Below are positions 23,371 to 36,586 of a DNA stretch of 64,000 bases, in pieces. The translations under genes and the position numbers were made by a program. Source of the stretch: Pomacea canaliculata (Eukaryota; Mollusca; Gastropoda; Architaenioglossa; Ampullariidae); assembly GCF_003073045.1 (NCBI RefSeq), contig NC_037598.1:15459537-15523536 (forward strand). Direction: 5' to 3'. Positions within the stretch are counted from its first letter, which is position 1. Each line of letters begins with the position of its first letter. The notes under the pieces were generated by a model. That model ran no database searches. It was not told the DNA's origin and worked only from the letters and a program-made list of their open reading frames with translations.

Positions 23371-26300
23371 TCACACTGACAGCCTTTCCCAGTATTTTGC
23401 GCTTGTTACATTGTCTCAATCTGTCACTTAGAGTAGGTCAATCTTTCCAGCTCTCCACTCCCTCTCCATGTTTCTTTATGTGCACTGTGCACTGTGGCCT
23501 GGAATGTTCAGCTGCATCCTATACTGACAGCACTTCTTGACATTAGTGAAGCTTTTTTGTACCAGACGCCTACATCTTCTAAGGAAGCATATGCTTCTTT
23601 GAAGATGCTGAAATATAGTAGATGCCAACAAGGACCTTAAAATACTTTTTGAGGTGTTGAAGTGGATAGAGTGTTTAAATCTAAAATAACAAGTCCTTGT
23701 AAAACAGAGCTTTGTCGAAGTGTTTTCACATGAAGTCAAGCTGACTAAATGGCAGGGGGTCTTTTTACCACTCTGCCTGATTCATATAATGTGAACAATC
23801 GTTGTGTTTGCCTTGCCTTATGTCAGGTGACAATTTACATGGCTCTCTTGATTTCTGAGCATGCTATATTTGCTGGTGGCTTTGTGTGGCAACCACCTGA
23901 AAGCATTATTGCAGGAACTCTGATTACCTTTATTTCATGGGCTGGAGATTGGCATCTCATTCACATCATCATTTTTGTGAGCTTGGCACACATATGGACA
24001 CCATTTATAACTTTAAGGCGCCCACCACTGCAAGTGTTTTATATACTGACAGGTATTCTGTCACTGAACTTTTGATGACAGGTTGGGTTGAACATTCTTT
24101 TGATAAGTTTATTCTACTTCTAGATGTTATTTGTGTGAATGTCTTCATGAATGTGTGTGTGGAATTTAGGTAAAATTAGGACTTCGTGACAGTGTCAGCA
24201 TGCCAGTTGAAGATGGTTACTAAAACATGGTTTAAAACTTTAGAGAGATATTAATAGCCTATCGGCAAAAGATTTTGCATCAAAACTTCATTGTGTTAAC
24301 CAGTACCCAGACTCTTTCTAGAATCTCTACTCTGTTGGTGTATTTCAATACCAGGATCTCATACACCTTTTAGAGAACTTAGTTATATTGTTGGGAGGAA
24401 GACAAGCAGATTGTAAAATTAAAACCTTTGATTCCATAGATTTTGTTTAATTCATATGATCTTGAAGAACTGGAAATCCTTTCATTTGCAGTAGCAACTT
24501 TTTTAATGTGCCATTTAAGTTATACTGGGCTACAAACATAAGCATTGACTGGCACAGTAACAGGTAAGGAATTCATGTATCATAGCAGAATAAAAAAAAA
24601 GTCATATGGGGAATAGTGGATCATAGTACATTGTGCTTAGCATGTATTCTGGACTTTGATGCTATATACATGTTTATTAGTTTTGTTTGCAGCTAGTAAT
24701 AGGATAAATGGCGCTGGGGAGCCTTTTTTGCATCTGATGAAATGTTGGATGGGTTATCAGACTTAATTTAAAATGCAGGCTTCATTTAGCTATAATCTCA
24801 CATTTTCCAACATTTAAAAAATTGTATCGTAGTGTGTGAGGTGTACTGGGTTGTTTTGTCCTCATCATTAAATATTTGAATACCAGCTGCTTTCATTAAA
24901 ATGTGGTTGATAAACAGCATTGCATCTATCATCAGATGCAGTTTCTATTCAGAAGTCTTCTACATAATATTGCTGCAAAACATAAAAAGGTTGGCATAGT
25001 GTTCACATATTCGCAACAAAGATGTTAAAGTGATTTAGTGCAGAAACTAAAGGAGATGTCTTAACATGATGGTGAGTTTCTTAAATTGCAATTGCACTTG
25101 TCTCGTTAGTCCAACACTCCTGTTTGGGATCTGAATTTTTGGGGTTTTTTTGGTGAATTACAGTGTGGTAGAAATATGGGGAAATTTATATGCCTTAATG
25201 TAGATTGCTTTAGTAGCCATTTTTTGTGTGCATAATCTTTCTCAAAATGAATGTGCACCATATTGAGACTGGCTAGCGGGTCAGTAAATTTACTTTTCAT
25301 TTATACTATAAGTTTACCATTTATGACAAATACAGAAGTCTCCTCAATTTAAATAAAGCTATGTAAATTTGCAATTAGGTCAATACCATATGAGAACATT
25401 TCTACATTGATTTTTTTTTAAAAGTAGATTGCAGTACTTTGAAGAGAAACTGTCGCTGGTAGTTCTGATGAAACTGGCTTTACTGGTGCCATTAAGCCCT
25501 CCAGTTTTGTATCTTTACAAGTCCATGCTTTGTTGTCTTCAGTTCTGACATTTTTCACTTTCGTAGTGGTGCTTCACAATGATTTATGCGCACATTCCAT
25601 CATGTTTCTAGAAGGGCATGCAATGTGCAAGTACCCTGCAAGTCAGTGTGTTCAAGTTTCCATGCTGCAGTCCTGTATAGTGCTTGCTCATGTGGGATGC
25701 ATTGTCTTCATTCCGTAAAATTTAAGGCCAAAGTTCACAAGATTGTAATTACTCTGCCATCAAGGTATTTGATAGGCTGTCACACATGCTTTAAATTTTT
25801 ATGCAAATTTACTCTTTTTTATTCAGCTATTTATTCACAACAGTTTGAAAACATGCATGTACATAGAAATGCATTTTCTCTCTTTCTTCTCCGACTCTCT
25901 CCCCCCACCTTTCACACACAGACACTCTTATGCATGCATATATGCACACACACATGAATTAGTCTTACCACATTCACTCACCTTTTCCTCAAAGGTTTTC
26001 TACTGATATAAAAATGTCACATAATTTTAGCAAGTGAGTTCTTTTGTTCTGTTGAAGATTTTGAAACTCAGAGATCATGTCCAAACCACAGATTGAAAAT
26101 ATAAAAGCTTGACTTAATGTTATTCGTGAAGAATTTACAAATGGTTTAGGGTAATGATAATTATTTTTCATTTATTTATGTATGACAGATTTATGTCTTT
26201 ATAAACTGACCAGCTCAATGCTCATGTTTGACACATTTGTAGATGGGGTTATTGGCTACATAAGTGAAATAAAATTGTTAGTAAAGACTCAATTAAGAAT

Positions 26301-29300
26301 TTGCATGTAAAAAATAATCTGAAAATATAGCATTTTTTACAAACTATAAATTGTCCGTACCACATGTACAAGTCTTCTGTGAAGTTATTCTTTTTACCCT
26401 CCAGCACCAAACCAAAAATTTTGGCTAATAATCTTTTGTCCTACAAACATTGTTGAAAACTTTGACACCTTTTTTAGTCTCCAGCCAAGATGGTAGCTAT
26501 CTCAGTCAGCAGTCTAAGTCTTGAATTTTGGGGGACTGTTTTAAGCCTGTCACTTATGTTGGGCTTTCATTAGCAGGTGTCTCTTTTCCTGGCCTTGTGT
26601 TTTATACTTTCAAGACATGCGATGATGCTTCAAGATTTCCAAAATGAATATGGTCTGTTTATCAGTTTCTTTCTTACTTTATTTTCTTCTTATCCTTAAC
26701 ATCTCCACAAATTTGTCCTTTGATTAATATCACTGAGAAATTCTAACACTGTGATATGCAACAGTAATACAAACAATTGGTGTTCAAGGTATATGGTCTT
26801 CAGTTTGCTATTTGGATGAATCACCATATTTTCCAGGAAAAAATGAAAGTTTCTCTTGTTGTGTCCTTGTATTTATGAAGACCAAAAGCTGTTCTTGAAA
26901 CACCACTGCCTCATTTTCAGCTAGCTGCCTTTGTGCTGTTAATATTATCGGAGATATGTTGGGTACTAGATCCTGTTCAGCTGGAATGTCAGACTGTTGA
27001 GGTGTTTTCTAAAAATTGAAATTGCAGAAACAGAAGCTAAGTATTATTTGTTTTAATTTTGTTTTACATTCATATGGCCTTGATTCAAAGGCAGTTGTGA
27101 AGTTTTTATGTGTATATTTTCACAAAGTTAAAAATCAAAGTTCGTTTTTGCATTCAGAAAGTGTTAGACACAATGCACTTTAATAGATGCCTAAATCTTG
27201 ATAGATGCAGATATGCTGTTGTTTCTTCAGATGTAGATGACTGTCATGCCATGCCACTGCTAACTTTTTAAGCTAACTGCAATAGCTGTTGTCTTGTCTT
27301 TGACCTTTTGAAGAACTCTGGTGCAGTGAGTACTGATACATTCCAGGGAGAAGAAATGACTGAACCGTCTTCCATGTTTAATGGATTTAATAAAACACCT
27401 CTCTTCACCCTGGGGCCCACTCAGCAAACACACATAAGAATATGTTTGTGCAGAGTTGATGGCTTAGTTGATGTGTTTTTTTTTTTAAACTTTGCTTTAT
27501 CATTCATCCTTATGAAGTATATAGTATATATGCAGGATGAGGTTTGTCAGTTGCTGTCTTCCTTTTTAAAAGATGTGGCCATTGTTATCAAGAGGTGCCA
27601 GTTAGTGGATGAGTTGGCCAGGTGTATGCATTTGAGGTTTCCAAACTGCCAGTAGATGGCCCACATTGCTGTGGTCTTTTTAAATTGTTTAAGGGGCACC
27701 AAATGTGGTGGTGAAATAGAATTACAGTCTGGAAGTCGTGTCAGGAAAGGTAACTCTGTCTTGCAGAAGGTTTTGAACCATTGACATGACAGATGCACTT
27801 TACCTTGTCAGTTTTTTTGTTGTTTTGTTTTTAACTTGCAGATGATATGGAAATAGTTTGGCAGCATTCAGCAGAGGGGTGAGATCGAATACAGCGGTGC
27901 AACCTACTAATATGTCAGCATTTCTGCGCTGTTGTTTTCTGATTGTAGCTTTTGTGTTTTTTATCAGATTTCATGTTTTCAAGCCACACATGGATCCCAA
28001 AAGTTTATGCATCTCATTTATATCTTTGGAGAAAGTGAACTGTTAGTGCTAAGGAAGAGGAATTAATCCTTCAGGAACTTTGGAAGACTCTAGTTTTTAA
28101 AGACCATCATGTCAGAAGCAGCTAGCACCACAACAAAATAATCTAGTTTCCCAAGGTTTTGGCTGAGTGTTACTAAAAATAAACAGAAATTGGTACATGT
28201 AATAACAAAATTCCTCATCACAGTTCTCTACTTTTTTAAATCTTGAAAAGACTGATTTTTAGCAAGAGTTACAGGTGTTTGGCTTTATGTATATGCTCAT
28301 CAAGTCCCACAATCAAAATAAACTATCTGAACACCAGTTATGACTGCCTAAAAGGATACTTTGGAATTTTTGATGATTTAAGTGGTTTCAAAGCAGTTGA
28401 AATCTTAATTATTTTTTTTTTTTACTATTACATGTTGTGGTTGTTTGAACAGAGAACCAGACTTATGAGCACTTAGTATAAATGGCTTTATTTATGTGAA
28501 TGAAGTAAGACCAGTAGATTGAATGAAATAAGATACTTAGCATTAACGGCTTTTTTATGTGAATGAAATAAGACTTCAGTAGACTGTGACCAGTAGCTTT
28601 TTAACAGGTTCCATCTTAAATGGTAAAATTCATTGCAAAGCATGTGAAATAGTTTGTATCTGATAAGTGAAAATGTGTCCTTCAGCCTTGGTGTCTGTGA
28701 TGCTGTTGTTAGAAAGTTTTTTTATGACATATGTATATGATTGAAGTTTGGCCATTAGCCACAAGTTTGTGTAACAAATCAGGATGCATAAATTATACAG
28801 GAAATGGTGGGCTTAACTATGGGTTTTTTGGTTGTATTTTAGTTCAGTTTCCACCTTGGAGGGTGTGTTTCTGCAGATGTTCACTGTTCCAGCAGTTTGG
28901 ACAGATGAATGTTGTCTTAGTTTGAAACACCCAAGTTTTGTGTCCTAGGCCAAACAAAGGCATTATCAAGAGTAAGCACGGACCATGCATTCACAGTTGC
29001 AAGAAAGATCAGTGGGCATATTTCTTTCCTGGCTGGTGGAGTATTCTGTGGAATTTTTATTAGTGTGAGATGGCATAGTGTATTTGCTTGTCTTTCAGCA
29101 GTTTTTGTATATGTAGAGTTTTATTTTTGATGTGTGAGTGTTGCTGTTGAAAAGGTGTGTGCATGCACCAAGAAGGGAGTCAACTATCATCTCAGTTTTG
29201 AGATGATTTTTAACTGTTATATGCACAGCTGAATACTTGACAGCCTACCACCAAGTCCTTTTTAATGCATGCAGTCAATAGTGTGTTGTTGAGAACTAGA

Positions 29301-29647
29301 TCAGATATTGCATGATGTTTTGTAAATATATTACAGAAATGTACTTGCCTTGCGCCTACATGATCCCAAAAAATGTGGCCAAGTATACTGTGTTCTGACA
29401 ACTTGATAAAAAAGCCACACATTACATGGGACTGACCTTCTCTCTTCAGGGATATTTGTACTGTTTTTGCACTAGATGCGCATCGCGAGAGAACATACTC
29501 GTCATAATTGTTATTATATTATGCATTGTCGGGAGATAGTGCAACATAAACTTGACTGGGGGGAAAGGGGATTTTTTTTTTTTTGGTACTGTGCGTCTGC
29601 TAGTATGGAAATGCTGAACATGGAGAGAGAAAAAATGTAATGATTTT

Positions 29648-29653
29648 AATAAA
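29648..29653 (+). terminator. Candidate distal poly(A) signal of ATXN7
   Basis: AATAAA followed within 20-30 bases by AAGTGTTTGTTAC. It would imply a 3' UTR of about 7.6 kb. Position and composition only; nearer signals exist. Confidence 0.25.
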
Positions 29654-30647
29654 ACAAGACATAAAAGTGTTTGTTACTCATTTAAGCCTATTTTAATTTG
29701 AGCTTTGGATGAATACCTATTAGCATCTTTATTGCTATGATATAAAAATGTACATAGAACAGAATATTCTTGACTGTATGACTCATTACACACTGCACAT
29801 TTTGAGAAAAAGGTGCCTTTTACCGGTGGGAATCTTCTGGTGTATACTAGATAAAGGGATAATACCCAATAGGGATTACCTACCACACCAAAAATATGTA
29901 TGAACAACTGTCATCTCACAGCACGAGAGGTGAGAAAAAGAAGAGCTCGCGAGGTTTCTCCGAATGGCAATAGGTACTTATCACTGTTGTTAACAGTTTT
30001 GATCTATAGTTAGTTGTTTACATGCCTTAAAAACTGATTGCTATTCAACTTCTTTTCTGATTTTCTACCTGCAGAAGTTGGAGATAGCTGCACAACATAG
30101 CTGCACATTTTGTGTACACAAAATCATTTTTAAACACTATAAATCTTGCATAAAAAGTATCAGATCCATGAAAAATGAACATCAGTTAATGGATAGGGAA
30201 AACTTGAAGACTTCAAAAGTGCATTTTTTAAATGCAACATCAGTGATAAATGTATATAAAGGAATGTTTTTATCTTTTCAAAAGACTATAAAAATCCAAC
30301 TAGAGTGCACAACATACACAGCATTTACTCCTGAGTGTGTAGTATACCAGCTCTAAAATGCTTATTGCATTCTTCAGAACAACACTAAGAACAGCTGAAG
30401 ATACCCCTGCCATGACTGAGGAAATTTTTCTACATTTTTACTCTTTCTTTTGCTCCATTCAAGGAGTAAGCCCTTTGAACCAAGCAGAAGTATTTTCGAT
30501 GCCATCTTTGAGATAGCAATATAAACATTTACATTTTATAATTTTAATATTGCATATTGATATTTTTTTTCACTTTGCGATTTACGACCAATTTTTGCTT
30601 ACACTGTTAATGCACTTTTTAAAGCTATTCACTTTCTCTCTTTAGTG

Positions 30648-30653
30648 TTTATT
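30648..30653 (-). terminator. Candidate poly(A) signal of cathepsin C
   Basis: AATAAA on the minus strand about 230 bases past the cathepsin C stop codon. The intervening UTR contains a long A run on the plus strand (about 30,819-30,843). Confidence 0.35.
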
Positions 30654-30881
30654 TTCTATAATAAATGAGGAAATACTTTTTCTAAATTAGTGTGAATTAT
30701 GTCTCGCTCTTCGGTTGTTATTCAGGCACAAGTATTTGACAGCCAAATAAATATTCATATATGGAAAATGAATGTCGAACTTTGAAACACAGCTAAAAGT
30801 TTATCATCTTTAAAGTTCAAAAAAAAAAAAAAAAAAAAAAAAAGAGAGAGAGAAACAAAATATCAAAAGTCAGTTTTGAGT

Positions 30882-33800
30882 TCAGAGAGAGATGATAGGT
30901 GTAGATTGAAGTGCCATGCTCTCAAAGGCACATTCATCATTTCCACGACGGATCCGGAAGAAACCATTTTCACCCCATTCGGTGCCCCAGCTGTTCTTGA
31001 CAATCCAATAGTCCTCACCTGCAGTTTAATAGTAGTTTTAAACATGGTATTAGAAATAAATACAGCATATCTGATAAGATGCAACCTCCTCAAATTTACT
31101 TATTTTTATCGTAAAGCATGCTACAGTTCATCAACAAATCAACAAAATGATTCTGTGGAAATTACCTACCAAAATTCATTGAAAAATTGATGAGCAATTT
31201 ATTCTGTGGATCTGATATTGATATATTCCTATTTGTTTCTTTTTTCATATTTTTTTCCCCTTACATTTTTTTACCGCATTTTAGAATTCAGGAGGCATTT
31301 CATGATTCAGAATGAAGGTTAAACTGTGCTCACCAGTTTCCACATCTGTGCCATAGCCAACAACAAGAACAGCGTGATTAGTCAGCTGGAAAGGTTCAAA
31401 GCCATTGGTCAGGCCAGTATGATGGTAAATGCCTCCCTTATAGTGCATGAAGTCATCCAGCACTTCGAAGCCAACTGCAAGCGGTCCATTCTCATACAGG
31501 TTTTTACGCATCAGTGGTTCGTTGCAGCTTTTGAAAAAGAAAAAAGCCAACAAGGGGCTTTCATTTTTACTATCAATTATAAATTACTCAAAGGGAATAA
31601 CTTTTATGTTCCAAATTATTTTGGCATGCTACAACATCAAGATAACTTAAAAATTGTAGAATTAATTCATGTAACAAGTGTAACAACACTGTCACATAGG
31701 TAATGCAAAGTCCTAAGGTTATAGGAGCAGTGAACTACAAGTGGTTCCCTGTGTCTTCAGCAAAGAAGTGTTCATTGCTTTATTTTACTAAGTTTTTATT
31801 TGCAGGAATCATATCTGCTAAAACGCAAAACTCACTGAAGTACAGCCAAAACTGAACTTTTGCAGTAAAGAGCTAAGTCTAAGCTAGTAACCTGGTATGC
31901 AGTGCAAACAATTCCAGTTTCCTAAATATATTTTGTCAATTTATGTCAACATTTGTATTAACTTAGAGCACAGAAGTAAAAAGGGAGCATTTTTTTAAAA
32001 CATGAATCACCACCAAATAGCTTTGAGATTCACAGTGGTCTACGACAGAAACAAGTTTTTTTCAAGAATTGAGTACTTACGCACCATAGTAACCACCAAT
32101 ATACTCATATTTAGTGGAATAGTGGCGTTTTGCACTGGAAGGGGTGCGGCAACTACCCTGGTCTTGCCCTCGGTATGGATTTTCAGATTCCAGCACAAGA
32201 CCATAATCCTCTGCATACTTTCCTCCAATGAGATAAGGAAAACCTCCATCACATCCTGTAAGAACATGAATGGTGTAAGAATACAGCAACTCCATACAGT
32301 ATTAGCCTTGTTGTAAACATACATATATATCTGAAATCCTTAAAAACTATACATACTCTCATGGATAAGTATTTTTTTTAAACAGCATACCATAGAGATA
32401 AAATCTATTTGAACACCACAGTTAATCTCTATATTTAGAAGTTATATTTACAAGATACCCAGGACAATCAAACCCCACAAATTTTAAGTTTTTTAAGAGC
32501 CAAAAGAGGAAAGAATTATTTATGCATGCAAATGTACCTTGAGAGTAAGGGCTGCAGTCAAGAACATCCTGCGGTGAGAAGACGGGTTGTTCTGTATTGT
32601 TTGTCATAATCCGCACACGTGCTTCATTCATTGCCATGGAAGCAAAGGCATAACAGCTTCCACAAGAACCTGGTTACAAAAACAAACAAAAAAAAAAATC
32701 TTATATTTCAGAACAATTTTTAAAAAATTCTTTTAGACATGTGAATGCTTAACAAACAGCTTCTTTTGACAAAATAATAGTTCACTATTCAAGCATGTTG
32801 TCTGCTTCTATAATGAGATTAACGTGCATGTGAAGTGTTATTTTTGTAACATGAAAAGTTTTCGTGGAGAACAATGAAGAACAAGGTCACAGAAATTAGC
32901 AATCAAGCATACAGACGCACATGAAAAGACAAGAGGCAGCACACAAAAGGCAGTAAATTATCTGCAACCTTCACCTTCCAATAGCATACCTTGATCTCTT
33001 ACTGGAGAAACGTAGTTTATGCCACCGACATCACGCCAGTCAAAGGCCTCTGGCATCAATGATACAGCCTCAAGCACTTTTTTGGTCACTGGAGCAGGTG
33101 AAGGACGGCTTGAAAGACATGATTGAAAGAACACATGTAGATGCCACAAATGCTTGGAGCAGGTAATGATCTAGAATTGCTCTAAAAGTCTTTCTAAACA
33201 TCCTGCAGCCACTATTCAGTAAACTCATACATAAAAAGTGAATGAAAAGAATGCTTAGGTGATCATAACAAGCACTTCTGCACTTTAAATTTTGACCAAA
33301 TGTAAATTATTAATTCGGGAACATTTGATCAGTAATATTGTGAATTTTGCAGAATGATTTGAAAAGCTGTATTTTTCTGTCCAATTTTTTTTTTCCTTTT
33401 ATTGGTGTGTCCTTTGTATATTGGTGTCCTGTATCTTGCTGAACTTCAAAATGTGCGACAACCAGGAAACAACTGTCATGTCTGTGTTCTTTCATGTTAA
33501 ACCTTCCTAACCTGCAGATGACTTTCTACAAAAGTGACTGTAATGAAAGACTTTCATCATTAAAGGGGGACTTACAGTTTTAATGTGTCATAATGTATGT
33601 TTGTGAAATAGGTTAATCATTTGTTGAATAATTTTCTTATATTTTATTTTTTTAAAATTCAAATTATTGTTGGTATTTTTCTATTTCATCCAAAAGTAAC
33701 TGCAGAGTAGTAAGTGACAGAGATGAAGAAATATTAGGCAACAAGCAGGACTGATCACATCAAGGACATTTTATAAATTACATCTGTAACTCACCTAACC

Positions 33801-35803
33801 ACTTTTGAGCGTGGACCACCTGCCATCATGAGTAATTCTTGCATATCACGCCCTTCGAGATGTGGGTATGCTACTGCTGTCCATGATGATTGAGCTGCAT
33901 TTATTTTTGCTACAAGGTTCATATCATTGTAAAATTTTCTGTAACAATAAATGTAAAAAAAAATCATCACCATCAAACATTCTGTAAGAAAATGTTCTGT
34001 ACAGCTTAATGCATTCAAGTGATATGGCATGCGTCTGTAAAAATCGAATATAAAAATGAACTGTATAATGCAACATTAGCTGACTATCAAACAAGTCTAC
34101 AGCAACTTCAAGATAGACAAAAGGGAACAATTTCTGATATTCACATTAAAAAATTTTTGACGTTTAAGTGTTACTCAGGCTCAGAGTTCTTTGTCAATAT
34201 GGTTAAGGATCTTTTTCTGTAGACTGTGTAAAGTTCTGTGCAAGATAGTATTTCCTAAAATTGGGGAGAATATCTCCATCCCCAAATTCCATTTTTCAGA
34301 TGAATGAAAACAAACATCACCATGCACAGAAACCAGTTAACATGACAGATTGCATGGATACATTTATAGTGTGAAAGTCCTCGGTGAATGGGAAAACTGG
34401 GACCATATGTTAATTAGACTTATTATCTGCATCCAACATGCAGTGCTTTACCTCATATTTTTGTGTATGGTGATGCAGACATGTATCTTTATAACTGAAA
34501 GGGGTTAATTATTGGTCAAGATTTGGGGAAATAGTATTTTGCACTGATGGTGATTTATCCAGTCATTAGAATAAAAAATTTCACTCCATTGGACCTTTAA
34601 TTATTCCAAGTCATAATTTAATGTAAAGTTGGTTAAATCAAAGTATCAGGTGGAGTAGCAGAATTCGACCTCAGAAGCAAAATTAAATCCAAATACAGCT
34701 CAGGGTTAGACATTATAAAATTATAAACCCAGGTAGCATCTAAGGTTAACACCGGGCAAGAGCACCACCACCGGGATAAGGGATATAAGGTTAAGGGAAA
34801 TATATACCGTTTCTGAAATCTAAGAACTGATGATGCTGATGATATAGTTTTCTTTCCAGACTCATGTACTTGTCCAGCAAGTGGTGCTGCTCGCTTTCCC
34901 ACATAGCAAGCCCAGTCATGCCCAAGCAGATCATGTGTCCAACCAGGTAACAACTCATTGCAATAGGAGGTAACACTTTGGCCATCACTCGTATAATTTG
35001 AGAATGCAAAGTACTTTCGACCTGCAACAACGACCTCGAATCCCTGAAAAGGAGAAAACAAATATGCAAAATGTTTCCAATCCTTAACATAAAGAAAGAT
35101 ATTATTACAATTACACTAGTCTTTTTAATTTTATTACTATTAATTTCAGTCTTATTTAAATTTACTTTAAGATTTTTTAAATAAATCATTTACATTGTGG
35201 TAATTACCTGGTTGTAAATAATGGTCCAAAATCCTGTATTTCCAAACTGGTCTACAGCAATATCTGGATATAACAGCTGTACTTGCAGATCACTTTTAAA
35301 TGGTCCTACAAAGCAAAGCACAAGGAAGCTATTATAATATTATCAAAGACTATTTCTTATATTTAATTGATGTTCTAAAATCGAAAAATTAAAATATAAT
35401 AATTCACATTTTGTAGTTCTATATATCATGCAGTTAAGATAGAATGTAACAATTAAAATATTACTCTGTAATGTATGAGACAATTCGTCGATTTTAAATG
35501 CAATATGGTATTCTGAATCCTCTATCTATCAAGATTTAAAATTGGCTTGACCTTAAAACTGTCTCTTCTTTGCGTATCAAAATTTCCACGATGCACACCC
35601 CCAAATAAGCGATTTAATTGATACAAACCTGAAAAATTTTGGCAATTGATAGTATTATCAAAGTTGCCTTGGCCGATGTAGAATGTCCATTTGCCCTTGA
35701 TGTCTTCATATGTACAGTTAGCAGGAGTGTCGCCGTAAACAACGGTCATAAAAGCAAAGAAAATGAACAGAATTTTACAGACGTCTTGCATCCTTCCAGC
35801 CAT
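30882..35803 (-). CDS. CTSC: Cathepsin C / dipeptidyl peptidase 1, complete, nine exons
   Basis: Lysosomal papain-family cysteine protease that removes N-terminal dipeptides and activates other proteases. Exons, 5' to 3': 35629-35803, 35208-35305, 34808-35043, 33795-33938, 32990-33108, 32538-32669, 32081-32255, 31334-31527 and 30882-31018. Every junction is GT..AG and the sum is 1,410 nt (469 residues; human 463). Residues 1-24 form a signal peptide ([15 protein letters not shown]). [15 protein letters not shown] begins the exclusion domain that blocks endopeptidase access, with WTIIYNQGFEVVV and [18 protein letters not shown] further along it. Mature peptidase begins near [13 protein letters not shown]. 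The catalytic residues are Cys263 (GSCGSCYAF), His411 ([12 protein letters not shown]) and Asn433 ([18 protein letters not shown]). Divergent from ARL8. No damage seen. Confidence 0.96.
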
Positions 35804-35869
35804 TGTGTCAAGTGACTATCCAGCCATAGTCATGTGATATTTGAAAGCGGAACTTCTTGTGGGCGTTTT

Positions 35870-36008
35870 TTAAAAATGGTTTCACCCGTGCTTTCATGCT
35901 GATTTGACATATTGTTGATAAGACGGAAAAGCTTGATGACAAACACTTTGTAAAAGTCAGCACCGTGTACTCCTACCATCCCTCGCACGGGCGAAACCAT
36001 TCTAAAAA
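35870..36008. repeat. MITE-like element with terminal inverted repeats
   Basis: Ends are AAAAATGGTTTCACCCGTGC (35872-35891) and GCACGGGCGAAACCATTCTAAAAA (35985-36008), inverted with few mismatches around a roughly 93-bp core. Part of the core (35,890-35,941, minus) recurs in inverted orientation at 36,294-36,345. No transposase coding is present. Confidence 0.5.
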
Positions 36009-36293
36009 GCTCCCACAACAAGTTCCACCTTTGACCTTTAACCTCTGGCACCAAAGTTCGACATCTTTCGTATGTTTAGATGATTGCTACCAACGGAGAA
36101 TCTGCATTGTGCTTTTTATAAATGGCAAAACACACAATTAAATGTGAATGAAGTGTGCGATCGGTGAAATAATTAGTTATAGTATAAGTAAACATGCGCT
36201 ATAGATTGAGGTGGCAATATTCTTGCATTTTGTTCAATTTTGATTATTTAATCCTCGATCGATCTGTCTTCAGATGAATCACGTGTACTTGTT

Positions 36294-36345
36294 ATCTCAA
36301 GTTTTTTCGTCTGATCAACAATAATGTCAAATCAGCATGAAAGCA
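36294..36345 (+). repeat. Inverted partial copy of the 35,890-35,941 sequence
   Basis: ATCAACAATAATGTCAAATC and the following AGCATGAAAGCA match the reverse complement of 35890-35919 except for one inserted base. Similarity continues more weakly upstream (TCAAG...TTTTTCGTCT versus TCAAGCTTTTCCGTCT). Confidence 0.6.
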
Positions 36346-36586
36346 ACAAAACTTCGCCCAGGTATTTTCGTGAGTTGCAGAATTCTGTGTTTGAGAGGTG
36401 CATCGATTGTTTTAACCACCACGCTACCGGGCGCCCCTGCATCGTGTCATGTGATTTTTTTTTTTTTTTAATGTCTGCCTTTGACCCACGTGACAAATAT
36501 GTCATGTGATCTTATGTACATCCGGTTGGAAGAGGCGTTCTCGAAACTGGTCATTTTAAAGCCAATTTTTTCAACAAAATTCTACC

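Larger units (their letters stand above)
22044..30640. other. Probable long ATXN7 3' UTR and spacer
   Basis: No gene is recognisable on either strand. The plus strand is T/G-rich, as in 3' UTRs, and carries several AATAAA motifs. The one at 29648-29653 is followed by GT-rich sequence and is a good candidate for a distal ATXN7 poly(A) site. A tRNA-like SINE lies at 23,103-23,370. Other short open frames here lack family features. Confidence 0.4.
35804..36586. promoter_or_regulatory. Divergent promoter of cathepsin C and ARL8 with E-box cluster
   Basis: The interval between two start codons contains GTCATGTGAT at 35829-35838, 36446-36455 and 36501-36510, ATCACGTGTA at 36278-36287 and CCCACGTGAC at 36485-36494. 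TCATGTGA and CACGTG are cores recognised by MiT/TFE bHLH-ZIP factors (M-box and CLEAR elements), which control lysosomal genes across animals. Both flanking genes are lysosomal. The motifs are seen; the regulation is inferred. Confidence 0.6.
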
